From Cyrtodaria siliqua (lineage: Eukaryota; Mollusca; Bivalvia; Adapedonta; Hiatellidae): a stretch of 64,000 nucleotides of DNA. Position 1 is the first letter of the stretch; each line of letters opens with the position of its first letter. The notes below the pieces were generated by a model. That model was not told where the DNA came from. It ran no database searches and saw only the letters and a list, made by a program, of their open reading frames with translations. The DNA lies in NCBI GenBank assembly GCA_037043455.1, contig JAWPHD010001815.1, positions 124,001 through 188,000 on the forward strand, in the 5' to 3' direction. Below, one piece after another: positions 47,737 through 59,248 of the stretch. The translations under genes were made by a program, and so were the position numbers.

Positions 47737-49592
47737 AACAAGAGGCCCAAGAGGGCCTGTGGACGCTCTACTGGCTAACATGGCTCTTATAACATCAATG
47801 AAGAGAGAGACTGCCATTTACATTTTTTGGAAAATTTTGGGCAAAATACAGCTTTTCAACTAAATCAAGGGCCATAACTAAAGAATCTGGTAAAGTTTGG
47901 TAAAGATCAGATGAAAAATGAAGGCCCTACCATATTAATGAGGCAAAAAATAGCATGTTTAACTAATTCAATGGCGATAACTCCCCTGTTACTGGTCCGA
48001 CTGGTCCAACATAGAGCTAAAAAAAATGTAAAAAAAATGTTAAAAAAACATTTTTTTAGATTTTTTTTTAAAGAAAATGTAAAAAAAAAAAATGTTAAAA
48101 AAAATCAAAAAAAAAAATTCAAATACTAATATAAAAAGAAGTAAGTCATAAAATCTGGAAAAGTTTGGCAAAGATCAGATGCAAAATGAAGGCCCTATTG
48201 TAAGACGAGGCAAATTATAGCATTTTTAACAAAATCAAGGGCCATAACTCCGCTGTTACTGGTCCGATCTGTCTGGTTTTCGAACTTGAGCGAGCTTTTA
48301 TTGACATTAACAATCTGATAAAGTTTGGTAAAGATCCGATAAAAAATAGTCTTAACAAAGCAAAATATAGCATTTTGAACTAAATCAAGGGCCATAACTC
48401 CGCTGTTACTGGTTCGATATGAATGGTTTTCGAACTTGTCCGAGCTTTCATTGATATTAACAATCTGATATAGATTGGTAAAGATCGTATGAACAATGAA
48501 GCTCATATCGTCTTAACTAGGCAAAATATAGCATTTTTAACTAAATCAAGGGCAGTAACTCCACTGTTAATAGTCCGATCTAGCTGGTTTTCAAACTTGT
48601 CCGAGCTTTTATTGATATTAACAATCTTTGCAAGTTTGGTAAAGATCAAATAATAAATGAAGGTGCTAGAGTGTTCACAAGGCTTAATATGGCATTTTTC
48701 AGCAAAACAAGGGCCATAAGTCCTGTAAAATTATTTCAATCTTGCCGATTTTCGAACTTGTTTGAGCTTTCATTGATATAAAGACACTGGCAAAGTTAAG
48801 TAAAGATCTGATTAATATTGAAAGCCCTAGAGTGTTCACAAGGCAGAAAATAGCATTTTTCAGAAAAAACAAGGGCCATAACTCCGGCGTTACTTATCCG
48901 ATTTAGATGGTTTTCGAACTTGTTCGAGCTTTCATTGATATTAACAATCTGTGAAAGTTTGGTAAAGATCAAATAATAAATGAAGGTGCTAGAGTGTTCA
49001 CAAGGCAGAAAATGGCATTTTTCAGAAAAAACAAGGGCCAGAACTCTGGTGTTACTGACCCAATTCAGCTGATTTTCGAACTTGTCCAAGCTTTAGTTGG
49101 TATTAACAATCTGTGCAAGTTTGGTAACAATCAAATAATAAATGAAGGTGCTAGAACGTTCACAAGGCAGAAAATAGCAATTTTCAGAAAAAACAAGGGC
49201 AATAACTCCGGTGTTACGATCCGATTTGGCTGGTTTTCGAACTTGTCCAAGCTTTTATTGATATTAACAATATGTGCAAGTTTGGTAAAGATCAAATAAT
49301 AAATGAAGGTGCTAGAGTGTTCACAAGGCTTAATATGGCATTTTTCAGCAAAACAAGGGCCATAACTCCGGTGAAATTATTCTGATCTGGCTGGTTTTCG
49401 AACTTGTCCGAGCTTTCATTGATACAAAGACACTGGCAAAGTTTCGAAAAGATTTGATTAATAATGAAGGCCCTAGAGTGTTCACAAGGCAAAAGTTAAC
49501 GGACGACGGACGACGTACGACGGACGACGGACGGACGACGGACGACGGACAACACACCATCCCATAAGCTCTGCTGGCCGAATCGAGCTAAA
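47737..49592 (-). repeat. Tandem-repeat-bearing dispersed element, unit about 162 bp
   Basis: The head 'acaagaggcccaagagggcc' and 'gctctactggct' and the tail of 'acggacgacggacgacggac', 'acaccatcccataagctctg' and 'gagctaaaaa' match the 4963-6873 element. The internal unit differs: 'gtgttcacaaggcagaaaat', 'caagggccataactccggtg', 'ggttttcgaacttgtccgag', 'ctttcattgatattaacaat', at starts near 48831, 48993, 49155 and 49316 (period about 162). An A-rich low-complexity insert occupies about 48018-48120. No gene. Confidence 0.85.
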
Positions 49593-49989
49593 AACTGGAA
49601 TCTTTTGTAAAATGTAATGGAGTGTAACCTTATAAAGTCTGTATAATTAGTGGAATGTAACCTTATGTGGTTTTCATAATGTATTTTCACATCATATCAA
49701 AAGGAAAAGCAAATATGCAACAATGCAACCATTATCTTTTAAACAATGCAAAGGGACGCGTCGGGATGGGACGGGACGTTAATTAGTTGAGGGTAACCTT
49801 ATGAGGTCTTAAAATTCATAGTGTGTAACATTATGGGGCTTTCATGTCATAAAAAAGAACTAGACCTGTCGCTCTAAATATACACCCGCTACCAGTCCAC
49901 ACACCCCTTCCCCAACCTACCGTTTGAGTAAAGATTGAGTGGAATAGGGTTTTCATGATAAGGTAATGGTGGCCTTGACCTTTGACTTT

Positions 49990-50420
49990 CTTGTCGTGCC
50001 CTTAATGGTTTATTCTTTTGTTGCTCTGGCTTCTGCCAAGCCACTGAGTACCTTCATTGTGGCTTTCTAGGCTATTGTTTTTTTGTATTATATTTACATG
50101 AGCATATTTGTGTTTTACTTATATTGCCTATTGATGCTGCCTTGTTGGTTAAGAGATTAGATCATGGCGGGGATTTCTTTATTTACACTGTCCTGTTTTA
50201 ATGGGATGACAGTAGGGCAAGTGTGAGGTTTGGTGCACCCTAGAACCTGTTTAAACCCCCAGTGGCCTACTTTGCCACTGACCGTTCCAAGGCGATAGCC
50301 CTATTGTCAACCTTTTTGTGTTTGTGATGTCGTTTGCATTTATTATTACTTTTGCCTTCTTGTTTGTCTGTTTGCGTGTTTTTTCTGTGTTTTGTGGTTG
50401 ACTGTCCTCCTTGAACGCTA
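49990..50420 (+). repeat. Uninterrupted copy of the repeat found split at 11756-13450
   Basis: It runs from 'tcgtgcccttaatggtttat' through 'ttgccactgaccgttccaag' to 'tgtggttgactg' without a break. It serves as the empty-site reference for the insertion at 12039-13270. Confidence 0.7.
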
Positions 50421-50439
50421 CTTTCCCTGTCCGATCTTT

Positions 50440-50895
50440 TTATAATTCTTTATTGACCTCAAAACCAATAGGGGCCATCTTTTCATCACTGGCAGCCCAC
50501 ACATTAAGTATCATAAGATTTGCTTCAGGGGGAGAGGAGTTACAGTGCGGACAAGGATTTTCATGGTCAGGTCACGGTAACCTTGACATTTGACATCCTG
50601 ACCTTAAAAGCAATAGAGGTCATCCTCTCAACACAGGCAGTCTACCCGTGAAGTTTCATGAGATTTGCTTTAGTGGGAGTTGAGTTACAGAGCGGACAAG
50701 GATTTTCAGTATCACACCCCAGTAAACTTGACCTACTGACCTCAAAATCATAAGGACTCATCATCTCACCACAGGCAGTCCACCCATGAAGTTTCATGAG
50801 ATCTGCTTCAGTGGGAGAGGAGTTATGGAGAGGACAAGGTTTTCCATTATCGGGTCCCGGTGACCTTGACCTCTGACCTATTAACCTCAAAATCA
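50440..50895 (+). repeat. Repeat array with 'accacaggcagtc' units (second copy)
   Basis: Three units of about 160-170 bp share 'cacaggcagtc', 'acccatgaagtttcatgaga', 'agtgggag' and 'gacctcaaaatca' with the array at 37430-38570. Confidence 0.75.
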
Positions 50896-50929
50896 GAAAT
50901 TTGAAATGTCAAAATAACCCTAATTTCCT

Positions 50930-51830
50930 ATGTCACACTCAGCGTAATGGAGCGGTCTTGCGAGTAACACGACAGGTGTGGCTTGGACATGTATGGGTGT
51001 GTATATTGAAACCTGCTGTGTCTATGTTATGTACATATGTGTAGGAGTGGTCTTACTTGTAGCATGACAGGTATGGCCTGAATCTGTGTGGGAATGGGTA
51101 ATTTGAAGCTAGCTACTCTAGGTTTTTTACAATGGGTGGGTGTGTACTTCTTGTAACATTACATGTATGGCTTGTATCTGTATGAGTGCGAGCTACTTGA
51201 AGCCTTCTGACTCTATATGTTTATCTATACAATAAGTGGGTAAGGTCTTACGTGTAACATTACAGGTATGGCCTGTATATGTACGAGTGTGAGCTATTTG
51301 AAGCCTTCTGACTCTATAATTATGTTCTGTACAATATGTGGGTGTATATTTCCATGTATGGTATGGCCTTTATCAGTACAAGTGCGAGTAGCTTAAAGCC
51401 TTCTGACGCTATGTGGGTGTATACTTAAGTGTCACATGACAGGTATGGATTGTATCTATATGAGTGTTGGTGGATTTAATCTCACTGAATCGAAAGTTCT
51501 GTACAATATGTGGTGTAACATGATAGGTATGGCCTAAATCTGTACGAGTATGACCTACTTGAAGACTTCTGAAACTGTGTTCTGTACAATAAATGGGTGT
51601 ATACTTATGGCCTATACTTGTATGAGTATTGGCTACCTGAAGAATTCTGACTCTATGTTCCATACACTAATTAAGTGTGGGTTTACAAGTATGTAACCTG
51701 ACAGGACTGGCATGTATGGTCTGTATATATGTATAAGTGTGGGCATCTTGAAGCCCACTGTCTCAAGTGTTGTGTCCAATATGGGGTTGTGATCTTACAT
51801 GTAACATGACAGGTAAGGCCTGTATCTGGG
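50930..51830. repeat. Degenerate tandem repeat, unit about 80-100 bp
   Basis: Phrases 'tgacaggtatggcctgtatc', 'tgtgagctacttgaagcctt', 'ctgactctat' and 'ctgtacaatatgtgggtg' recur eight or nine times. Units vary in length and have drifted, so it is older than the minisatellite at 33 kb. Short minus-strand frames over it are translations of the repeat. Confidence 0.8.
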
Positions 51831-52437
51831 CAACCTGAAGCCTGTATTGGATTGTATATGTTAAAGTTTGTAAAACTGATATAAATATATGTATAACATA
51901 AACACTTTCGACTTATTTTTTAATTTTAATGAACAACATAAAAAATGCAAATAAATATACATGTTCAATTATTACGTCTATCCGGCCAACTAACCAAAAA
52001 ATATTCATTTTCTGGTACAATTTAGGGTCACATATATAAAAAAAATTAAAAATCCAACTCACATTTATATTTCCTAAAATAACGAAAATAAGTGATTTTG
52101 TATGCTTTAACAAACATACTTTTTTAAATAATGGCATAAAAAATAAATTAAAAAGAGTTTCAGTTTCAGAGTTGATCATGCTTTTAAGTTCACATTGCGT
52201 AACTATCCTACTATTCAATCAGTTACAGAAAATGTTGTATCAATTAAGCAACTTTAAAAAAAAAAAAGACATCCCAGATACATTATAAAGGGTTTCCTTT
52301 AGAACTGAATTAGAATTTAACCCATATCTCAATACAAGTTTTACAATGGACTAAAAGGTTCACATATTGACTAGACTCTCAGTATTGACATTTAAAACAT
52401 TTCTAATGGTGACAGTCTTTTCAGTCTGTTCTTTATA
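51831..52437. other. Non-coding AT-rich stretch
   Basis: I see nothing beyond AT-rich sequence; the minus-strand frame at 51913-52218 has a composition expected by chance and no motif. Confidence 0.4.
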
Positions 52438-52690
52438 TACTCAGTTGCAAAAGAAAGTGGACACTGATTTTTTTTTAGATTTAATTGTATAAAGTGTTTT
52501 TAGAATTAAATTGACAAATTCCAAAATGAATATGCCATGTTTGGTACACAAGTTTTTATCACTCCATTGCCAATATCATGCTGTCATTTGTTTTTCAATA
52601 GGTTGAATCATTCAGGGATTGTCGCTTGATAAAGAGGATAGGGTGTAAAGTAAAATGTTCAAAGTGTCCGGTTTCTTTTGCAACTGAGTA
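52438..52690. mobile_element. Tc1/mariner-like MITE, 253 bp
   Basis: The left end 'tactcagttgcaaaagaaag' continues 'tggac' and is matched by 'gtccggtttcttttgcaact' with 'gagta' at the right, and TA flanks both ends. The TIR style (CAGTTGCAAAAG) and TA duplication are those of Tc1/mariner. No transposase: it is a non-autonomous deletion derivative. Confidence 0.75.
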
Positions 52691-53149
52691 TACAATATAT
52701 AACAGAATTAAACGTAGTAAACTAATCAAAAAGCTGAAAAACACACACAAAATTATGTCATGTATGTACAGCTCAAATTTTAAAGATTACGTAACAATTC
52801 CAAACTTTTTATTCAGAATTAAAAATAATTAAAGTATTATCCAAAACAAAATAGACTAGTAAATAAGTTTTATATTATATTTTTACACTTACATTGTATG
52901 CAACAAACTAGTCTTCTTTAAATTTGAGCCACTGTATGCACCCATAGAAACTGATCGACCAAAAAGCGAACAGTGCAGATCGGGACCAAACTGTATGGAT
53001 ATCATGCTGATCAGATTCTACATTGGCCACAGATGTAATTTTCGCTAGCAACAAACTAAAGGTTAATTAGAATTACTTTATGATAAAAATAACAAAACTT
53101 AAGAAAATACGGTGTACCATTGTACATTATTATGCCAAAGAGATAAACA

Positions 53150-53190
53150 CATTTATATATTATATATATATATATATTATTTATATATTA
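53150..53190. repeat. (TA)n microsatellite
   Basis: An almost pure TA run with two short interruptions. Confidence 0.85.
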
Positions 53191-53199
53191 AGTCTAATA

Positions 53200-53735
53200 T
53201 TATTTGTACGCTCGTCTGTTAGCGATCAGTACCAAATAATAAGAGCTCCATCGCTTAAAAATAGGTTTTCGGGCAATGCGACCAGTGTGGACTCAGATTA
53301 GCCTGCGCGCAAACTCGCAGTCCGAATAGGGTCCACACTGTTCGCTTTAAGAATGCCAGAGGTTATGTTGACAGAATGGCAAACAATGCTGATCAGACTG
53401 CGTATCTGGGTCCACACTGGTCATAATGCCCAAAAGCCCATTTTCGCGCGATGTGGCTCAAAAATAATAACAACTGTAACAGCTTAACATAAAAATGATG
53501 GTGACTTAAAATGGTAAAGATGAAATATTTAGTTAAAACGATTGAACGGTTTCCACTCATGATATGCGCAAGATGATCATGCCTAATCTTCGTGTCGTAT
53601 TTACATAATTGCACTTAATTATAAAATGCATTTTCCTCATAGAAGAACTTAACTCCACAATTTATATGCAAATAAAATTAATGTCATTTAAAGAAGGATT
53701 ATAAAAGTTTATGATTTAAACTAGAAATGTGTCCA
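53200..53735. other. Non-coding stretch with a short inverted pair
   Basis: 'gaccagtgtggac' near 53280 and 'gtccacactggtc' near 53410 are reverse complements, and 'gtccacactg' occurs again near 53331. This is probably a worn repeat. No gene. Confidence 0.4.
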
Positions 53736-54963
53736 TAGGAAACGGATGGCCCCGGTATAAGTTACTATATGAATTCACCAAAAAAAAGATAAGGTACAAG
53801 ATAATGTCAAAAGGGACCCTAACTCCTGCATAAATTGACCGACTGATAAATTGAGCGGAAATAGAACTTGACCTGTATTTTATAATTACAAAATGACACA
53901 TCAAATATGAATTCAAAACATGGACCCTTTCAAAAGTTCTTGAGCGGAAACCAATTTGTCGCAGAAAATTAAGTCGAAAAAGGGTCACAAATCCTGCAAA
54001 TAATTACCAACGTTGACCGAAATCAAACTTGACCTGTATTTTATAATTACAAAATGACACACCAAATATGAATTCAAAACATGGACCGTTTCAACAGTTA
54101 TTGAGCGGAAAAGGGGCCACAACTCCTTCAAAAATTGACCGATGTTGACCTAAATCGAACTTGGCCTGTATTTTATAATTACACAGCTACACACCAACTA
54201 TTAATTACAAACATGGACCCTTTCAAAAGTTGCTGAGCGGAAACGAATTTGTTGCAGAAAATTAAGTTGAAAAGGGGCCACAACTCCTGCATAAAATGAG
54301 CAACGTTGACCAAAATCGAACTTGACCTGAATTTTATAATTACACAGCTACACACCAAATATTAATTACAAACATGGACCCTTTCAAAAGTTATTGAGCG
54401 GAAACCAATTTGTTGCAGAAAATTAAGTCGAAATGGGGCCACAACTCCTGCATAAAATGAGCAACGTTGACCGAAATCGAACTTGACCTGTATTTTATAA
54501 TTACAATGTGACGCACCAAATACGAATTCAAAACATGGATCGTTTCAAAAGTTACTGAGCGGAAACCAATTTGTCGGACGGATGTTGAGCGGAAAAGGGG
54601 CCATAACTCCTACAAACATGGACCCTTTCAAAAGTTATTGAGCGGAAACCAATTTGTTGCAGGAAATTAAGTCGAAATGGGGCCACAACTCCTGCATTAA
54701 ATGAGCAACGTTGACCGAAATCGAACTTGACCTGTATTTTATAATTACAAAGTGACACACCAAATACGAATTCAAAACATGGATCGTTTCAAAAGTTATT
54801 GTCGGACGGAGGTCGAGCGGAAAAGGGGCCATAACTCCTTCAGAAATTTCAAAAGTTATTGAGCGGAAACCAATTCGGATCGGACTGACGGAAGGGACGG
54901 ACGGACGGACATGGGTAACACTTCATGCCCCTTTCGGCATTCTCGAATGCAGGGGGCATAAAA
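53735..54963 (+). repeat. Dispersed repeat array with 'gagcggaaaccaattt' units
   Basis: It opens 'aaatgtgtccataggaaacg' and closes 'gggacggacggacggacatg' with 'tgcagggggcataaaaa'. At least six units of about 140-165 bp share 'catggaccctttcaaaagtt', 'attgagcggaaaccaattt', 'ggggccacaactcctgcat' and 'gaacttgacctgtattttat'. Non-coding. Confidence 0.8.
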
Positions 54964-55078
54964 AAGGTATTGCCATTACACTTTTTACTCCGTGTCCCAG
55001 CTTTTACTTAAATTAAATATTTCAAGATTAATATACTTTCAAATAATGGATTATTAAATGCGACTGAAACGGGTAAGA

Positions 55079-55084
55079 TTTATT
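55079..55084 (-). terminator. Polyadenylation signal AATAAA for the 55123 exon
   Basis: TTTATT on plus (AATAAA on minus) lies 39 bases beyond the TGA at 55123, which supports this exon as a true 3' terminal exon with a very short 3' UTR. Confidence 0.55.
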
Positions 55085-55122
55085 CATGACTGAACCGTCG
55101 TAATTTCCCGTAAGAACAATAT

Positions 55123-55891
55123 TCACTTTAATGCTTTGCATGTCTTCTTATGTCTGGAAAGTGAATTCCGCCATGCATATGTTTTCCCACACTTGCAGAT
55201 CACCGTTTTTTCTCCATGTTTACCCTGGATGTGGTCATCGAGAGCAGCTTTGGAACTCAGCTGTGCTTGACATACATGGCAAGTATGTTTTTTCCCGGAA
55301 CACGATGCCACATGACGCCTCCAACAAGATTTGTAGCCAAATTCTTTATGGCAAATTGTGCAGCTGTATGGAGTGGCACCAACATGCTTATTCATGTGTC
55401 CATGGTAAAAGGCTCTTTCGAAAAAAGTCTTCTTGCACACGCTACATGTATATCGTGGGCGACCTGAATGAACCATTATACGATGCCTAGCAAGTGTGTG
55501 CCTGGTATTAAAGGTCATCGCACATATTTCACACATTAACTTTGTATTATTGTGAATAGATGATACGTGCTGTCTAAAATCATACATAGCAGAAAAGGTC
55601 TTTGAACATATATCACAAGATACAGTCTCATGTTTGTGTACAGTTGCCTTATGCCTATGGAGATTGCCCCGGCTGGTGGTCGAGTATTTGCAAACATTGC
55701 AGTGAACTCTAGTTCTCTTCATGCTGGTCTGCTCAGTTTCAACTGGAGTGGAAGTGGACGGTTCTACCGAAAACTCGGTCATATAAGTCAAGTTCTTCAA
55801 AGGTGTGATGACTAGAACTGCAGGACTATTGTTATCTTTATTGTCTTCAAACAGTATTTCCATATTTGGTTTGTGGATAGACGCCGCAACA
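55123..55891 (-). CDS. Seven-finger C2H2/C2HC zinc-finger terminal exon
   Basis: This is a partial CDS. The acceptor 'ggtatctctcttacag' precedes 55891, the phase is 2 and the first ATG is at 55863. It encodes about 255 residues to a TGA at 55123. After an acidic leader (EDNKDNNS…) and a Ser/Thr-rich stretch come the fingers VHCNVC…, VSCDIC…, LMCEIC…, YTCSVC…, YSCTIC… (ends H-x3-C), HTCHVC… and a last CKCGKTYAWRNSL… ending H-x3-C. The last finger, CxCGKxYxWRxSL, is the clearest lola-like signature in the window. The frame is intact and all ligands are present. An AATAAA follows within 40 bases of the stop. As with the others, the 5' part could be a shared exon or a private untranslated exon. 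Confidence 0.85.
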
Positions 55892-56700
55892 CTGTAAGAG
55901 AGATACCATAACAATAATTAAGTTTTCGTATGAGACGCTGCGACAATGTAAAAGTACAGTCCGCACATTCGAGTCAAACAAAATACTTTAAGTATCAACG
56001 GAGCTCTGCAAGTATATATAATTGAAGTATGTCACCCTTTTGTGTACACAGACAAGTTCAGATGCTATTTATTGCAGTACATAAGTATGAGAAAAAATGT
56101 GTTTTAATGCAAAACAATGCTGCAATATGTAACCGCAAAAGGTTGTATTCCAACATTAATGTTCTTTCACACTACACAGTATGATAAAATGTCGTATATT
56201 TGCATGATTGCAAGGTAGATTTGTAGTATAACACTTTATTTACCTTTCTCAAATTGAAACTAAATCCTTTCTGAATGATAAACTATGTTGAAACGCGTGT
56301 GTAATGACGAAAAAAGCTCTGTGTTGTCGTTTCATGGAGACACGCTACATTTGTACACAGTATTCGTAGTGACATGTCTACGTGTTTTCTTAGGGACCCA
56401 TTTCTGTACTGACCGGGTTCATACGGAGTGAATGTACAGGAATCAATGTTAAATTTTTCAGTTCAATGAACAAATACAATAACTAGAGACAGAGAAATAA
56501 AGCACAAAAAACAACAGACCATTAAAACTATGAAAGGTAATAGCATAACATATGTTATACATACACGATGATATTAATTATAAAGTACATGTTATATTAA
56601 CTTAATTTAAATCATACTTGTACGAGTCCCGAAGGATCATCTTTATCAGTATTTATTAACTGTGACAAGCAATTTCACATCACACACTCTTTAATATGCA
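55892..56700. other. Non-coding stretch upstream of the 55 kb exon
   Basis: No gene is supported, and no BTB-coding or other shared exon is visible. AT-rich sequence without repeats that I recognise. Confidence 0.4.
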
Positions 56701-56704
56701 GAAT

Positions 56705-57035
56705 GAATTGAACTGAATGTTGTTTAACGGCTCATCAACACAGTACAGGAGGTTATATAGAGCCGCCCCAGAGAGAGGGGAAGGATATATAGGAATCCAG
56801 GAACCGTGCCCTACTCTTATTATCAAATAGATTCCTATGGTTCTTTAACATGCTCGGATGATAGACTGATACACGGGACTGCCCGGTTTATGTCGCCATC
56901 CGACGGACGAGACGAAGATAAAGTGTCTTGCCCAAGAACACACAGACGAAATTCAGTGGCACCACGGAGGATTGAACCCGGGGCCTCCGATTACAAATCC
57001 ACCGCGATACCTACTGCGCCGTGCGAAAGATCATG
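56705..57035 (-). repeat. SINE-like repeat with tRNA-type internal promoter
   Basis: On the minus strand, 57001-57020 reads 'ggcgcagtaggtatcgcggt' (A-box-like) and 56969-56978 reads GGTTCAATCC, a perfect B box, about 40 bases later. A tRNA-like anticodon arm lies between. The acceptor stem does not pair, so this is not a functional tRNA gene. The tail ends in 'gttaaacaacattcagttca'-type sequence. The tail part recurs in the opposite orientation at 58445-58632. Confidence 0.6.
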
Positions 57036-57630
57036 ACCCGTAATCACAGTCTATCACTCTCAAGACTGTGATAATCACACGCTATAGTATTGAATATATC
57101 TCACATCGCACACCCTTACAAGAATGTGAAAGATAGTGGAACATAACTTCTACTGTTGTGAAGATCACACTGAGTCAAAGATGCTTCAATCAAAAAGACT
57201 CTAGGAATTAAACTGGATGATTGGATGTTAATAGGAGCAACACTGCAGTGATATGAATGTTAATCTTTAATAGTATAAAACCCCACATCTTAAGCATCTT
57301 GGTGTCTCCATAAGTGTACAACGAACATATATAAAAGAATCACGGTACAATCATGACAATTAATTTATGCATATTACAATCGACTAACAATCTCCTTCTG
57401 AGAGTAAACAGTTTAATACAAAGAATCAGCACATGAAGCTTCCACCAACAGTTAGGAACAAGATTAGGTGAATTATGACTTGATGAACTAACTGTTCAAA
57501 TGAATGTTAAAACCAAACTAATCTGCAAAATAATACACTGCATTTTTAAAGTATAACACAAAATGAAAAAATGCTCTTTAAACGTTTCTTGGTCTACTAT
57601 GTTTCATTGGCATAGTTCATACAACCATGT
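57036..57630. other. Non-coding stretch 3' of the split zinc-finger module
   Basis: No gene and no clear poly-A signal close to the TAA at 57631. Short 'tgtgat' palindromes near 57045-57075 ('atcacagtct…agactgtgat') form a small hairpin. Confidence 0.4.
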
Positions 57631-57821
57631 TTACTTTGTGCAACGCGTAAGGTGTCTAGAATAGCTTGATTTAAAAACCAATGTTCTGCCGCAATTTGGA
57701 CAAGGCTTGGTTGAATTTCCGTGTATCTGTAGATGTTGTCTTAGGTATCGACTTGTAGAGAAGGTCTTCTGCCAAATTTCGCATTGATGGACACTTGATC
57801 TCGAAACACGTTTCACCAGAC
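57631..57821 (-). CDS. Third exon of a split seven-finger module (fingers 6-7)
   Basis: The acceptor 'ttgtatatcttacag' precedes 57821 and the exon enters in phase 1, which fits the phase-1 donor at 58922-58927. It encodes 63 residues to a TAA. Finger 6 reads C-E-I-W where C-x2-C is expected, so one zinc ligand is Trp; its histidines (H-x3-H) remain. Finger 7 is CPNC…H-x3-C and complete. The change suggests relaxed selection or a non-zinc finger-like fold. Position and H-x3-C ending match fingers 6-7 of the intact paralogues. Confidence 0.65.
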
Positions 57822-58444
57822 CTGTAAGATATACAAATAATACTACACAAACAGCAATGTATTTGAGCATGGTGTTTTATAACATTCCTTGCCAAATCAA
57901 TGATGTTATATATGGCGGCCAGATTCAATTGGTGAACGAAAACTTCCTATAGGTGTATAGAACTTAGATACCGGAGTAGAACCACCATCCTTCCGTTAGT
58001 AACTGGCAAACTGTGTAACATACCATCGTGTGGCGCGACCAGAATTTCAAACCCTTGCCTTAAATGCAGAATATGCTTATTAACACATAAACTGAAACAG
58101 TTACAATTTAGAGAATTAGGCTAACAAAAATAAACTGAATAAAATTAAACTGTACTCTCTCTGCCGATATATTTGTAAGCGTGCCTTTTTAACGAAGTGT
58201 ACGTTTCTAACCATTTGTTTCTATTAACGGCTGGGTACATAGGGGGATTTAAAGCAAATTTTACGGTAATATTATACACAAATACTTGACACAATGTCTC
58301 TATCGGTTAAAAATAAGCATATTCTGACTTTAAACCACCAGACCATGGTGGACCTCCTGCAATATGATACAAACTAATATCACAGGAACAAATGATGAAA
58401 ATGTCAAGAACCAACGCCATAATTAATATGCAAATGGAATAATC

Positions 58445-58632
58445 ACCATATTGACGGTACAATGTCTTCTTAAGTCTATCCTCCGAGCATGTTAAAGAAC
58501 CATAGGAATATATTCAATTATAAGAGTAGGGCACGGTTCCCGGATTCGTATGTATCCTTCCCCTCTCTCTGGGGTGGCTCTAAATAACCTATACTGTGTT
58601 GAGCCGTTAAACAACATTCAATTCAATCCAAT
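58445..58632 (+). repeat. Partial copy of the 56705-57035 repeat in opposite orientation
   Basis: 'aagagtagggcacggttccc', 'ccttcccctctctctggggt', 'actgtgttgagccgttaaac' and 'aacattcaattcaatcc' are the reverse complement, with drift, of 56700-56850. The tRNA-like head is missing. Confidence 0.7.
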
Positions 58633-58927
58633 TCCTTAAATAGCTGGGATTATTTGGCAGATAAAATAATCATTGTTTTAACCCTAAGCTCGCTATGAAT
58701 GTTTATTTTACAAAGGGGTGTTTTGGTTAAATGACTGATGAGCAGCCAGACAGTAAACCTGATTACTCGCAGGCTGATCTGGGTTTACACTGGCCGCAAA
58801 GGCTGTTGTAGTTGCCCTTAGCAAGCTAAGAGTTAATATAGTGACTGTATTTATATTAAGTTTGATTATAAATCGTACGCTAAGCAATATGTTGCATACT
58901 CTATTGAACTTGATGAATGTATCTTAC

Positions 58928-59078
58928 CTATGCAAGAAGGCATATGCCTTCGAAGACTCCGTTTGAACGTGTAGGTTTTGCTGCAGTTGCTACACTTATA
59001 TAGTGCGTCTTCCGAGTGCACACCCATATGTTCTTTAAGATGACTTGTCTGGCTAAACTGCTTTCCACACACATTGCA
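58928..59078 (-). CDS. Second exon of a split seven-finger module (fingers 4-5)
   Basis: The acceptor 'ccttttacggttttcag' precedes 59078 (phase 0) and the donor CATAG|GTAAGAT ends the exon in phase 1; both fit the neighbouring exons. The 151 bases encode finger 4 (CNVCGKQFSQTSHL…H-x3-H) and finger 5 (YKCSNCSKTYTFKRSL…H-x3-C). The H-x3-C ending of finger 5 is the same as in the single-exon paralogues, which fixes the order of fingers. All zinc ligands in these two fingers are intact. Confidence 0.7.
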
Positions 59079-59248
59079 CTGAAAACCGTAAAAGGATGCG
59101 TTATAACTTGTTTGTGTTTTACGATATAGCAAGTATGTTTCTTAAAGCATGTCTTCTACAATGTTATATATTTACCAAATTGTAAATGCAACAATATCTG
59201 ATGTCTAAATAATTATGTTTTTTAATTGGTGTATTATAACATACATAC

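Noticed and set aside
47911..48129. Lysine-rich 72-codon frame
   Set aside because: It comes from an A-rich low-complexity stretch inside the 162-bp-unit repeat.
56960..57025. A tRNA gene on the minus strand (good B box, plausible A box and anticodon arm)
   Set aside because: The acceptor stem and part of the T stem do not pair, and the segment continues into a dispersed repeat, so it is a SINE head at most.
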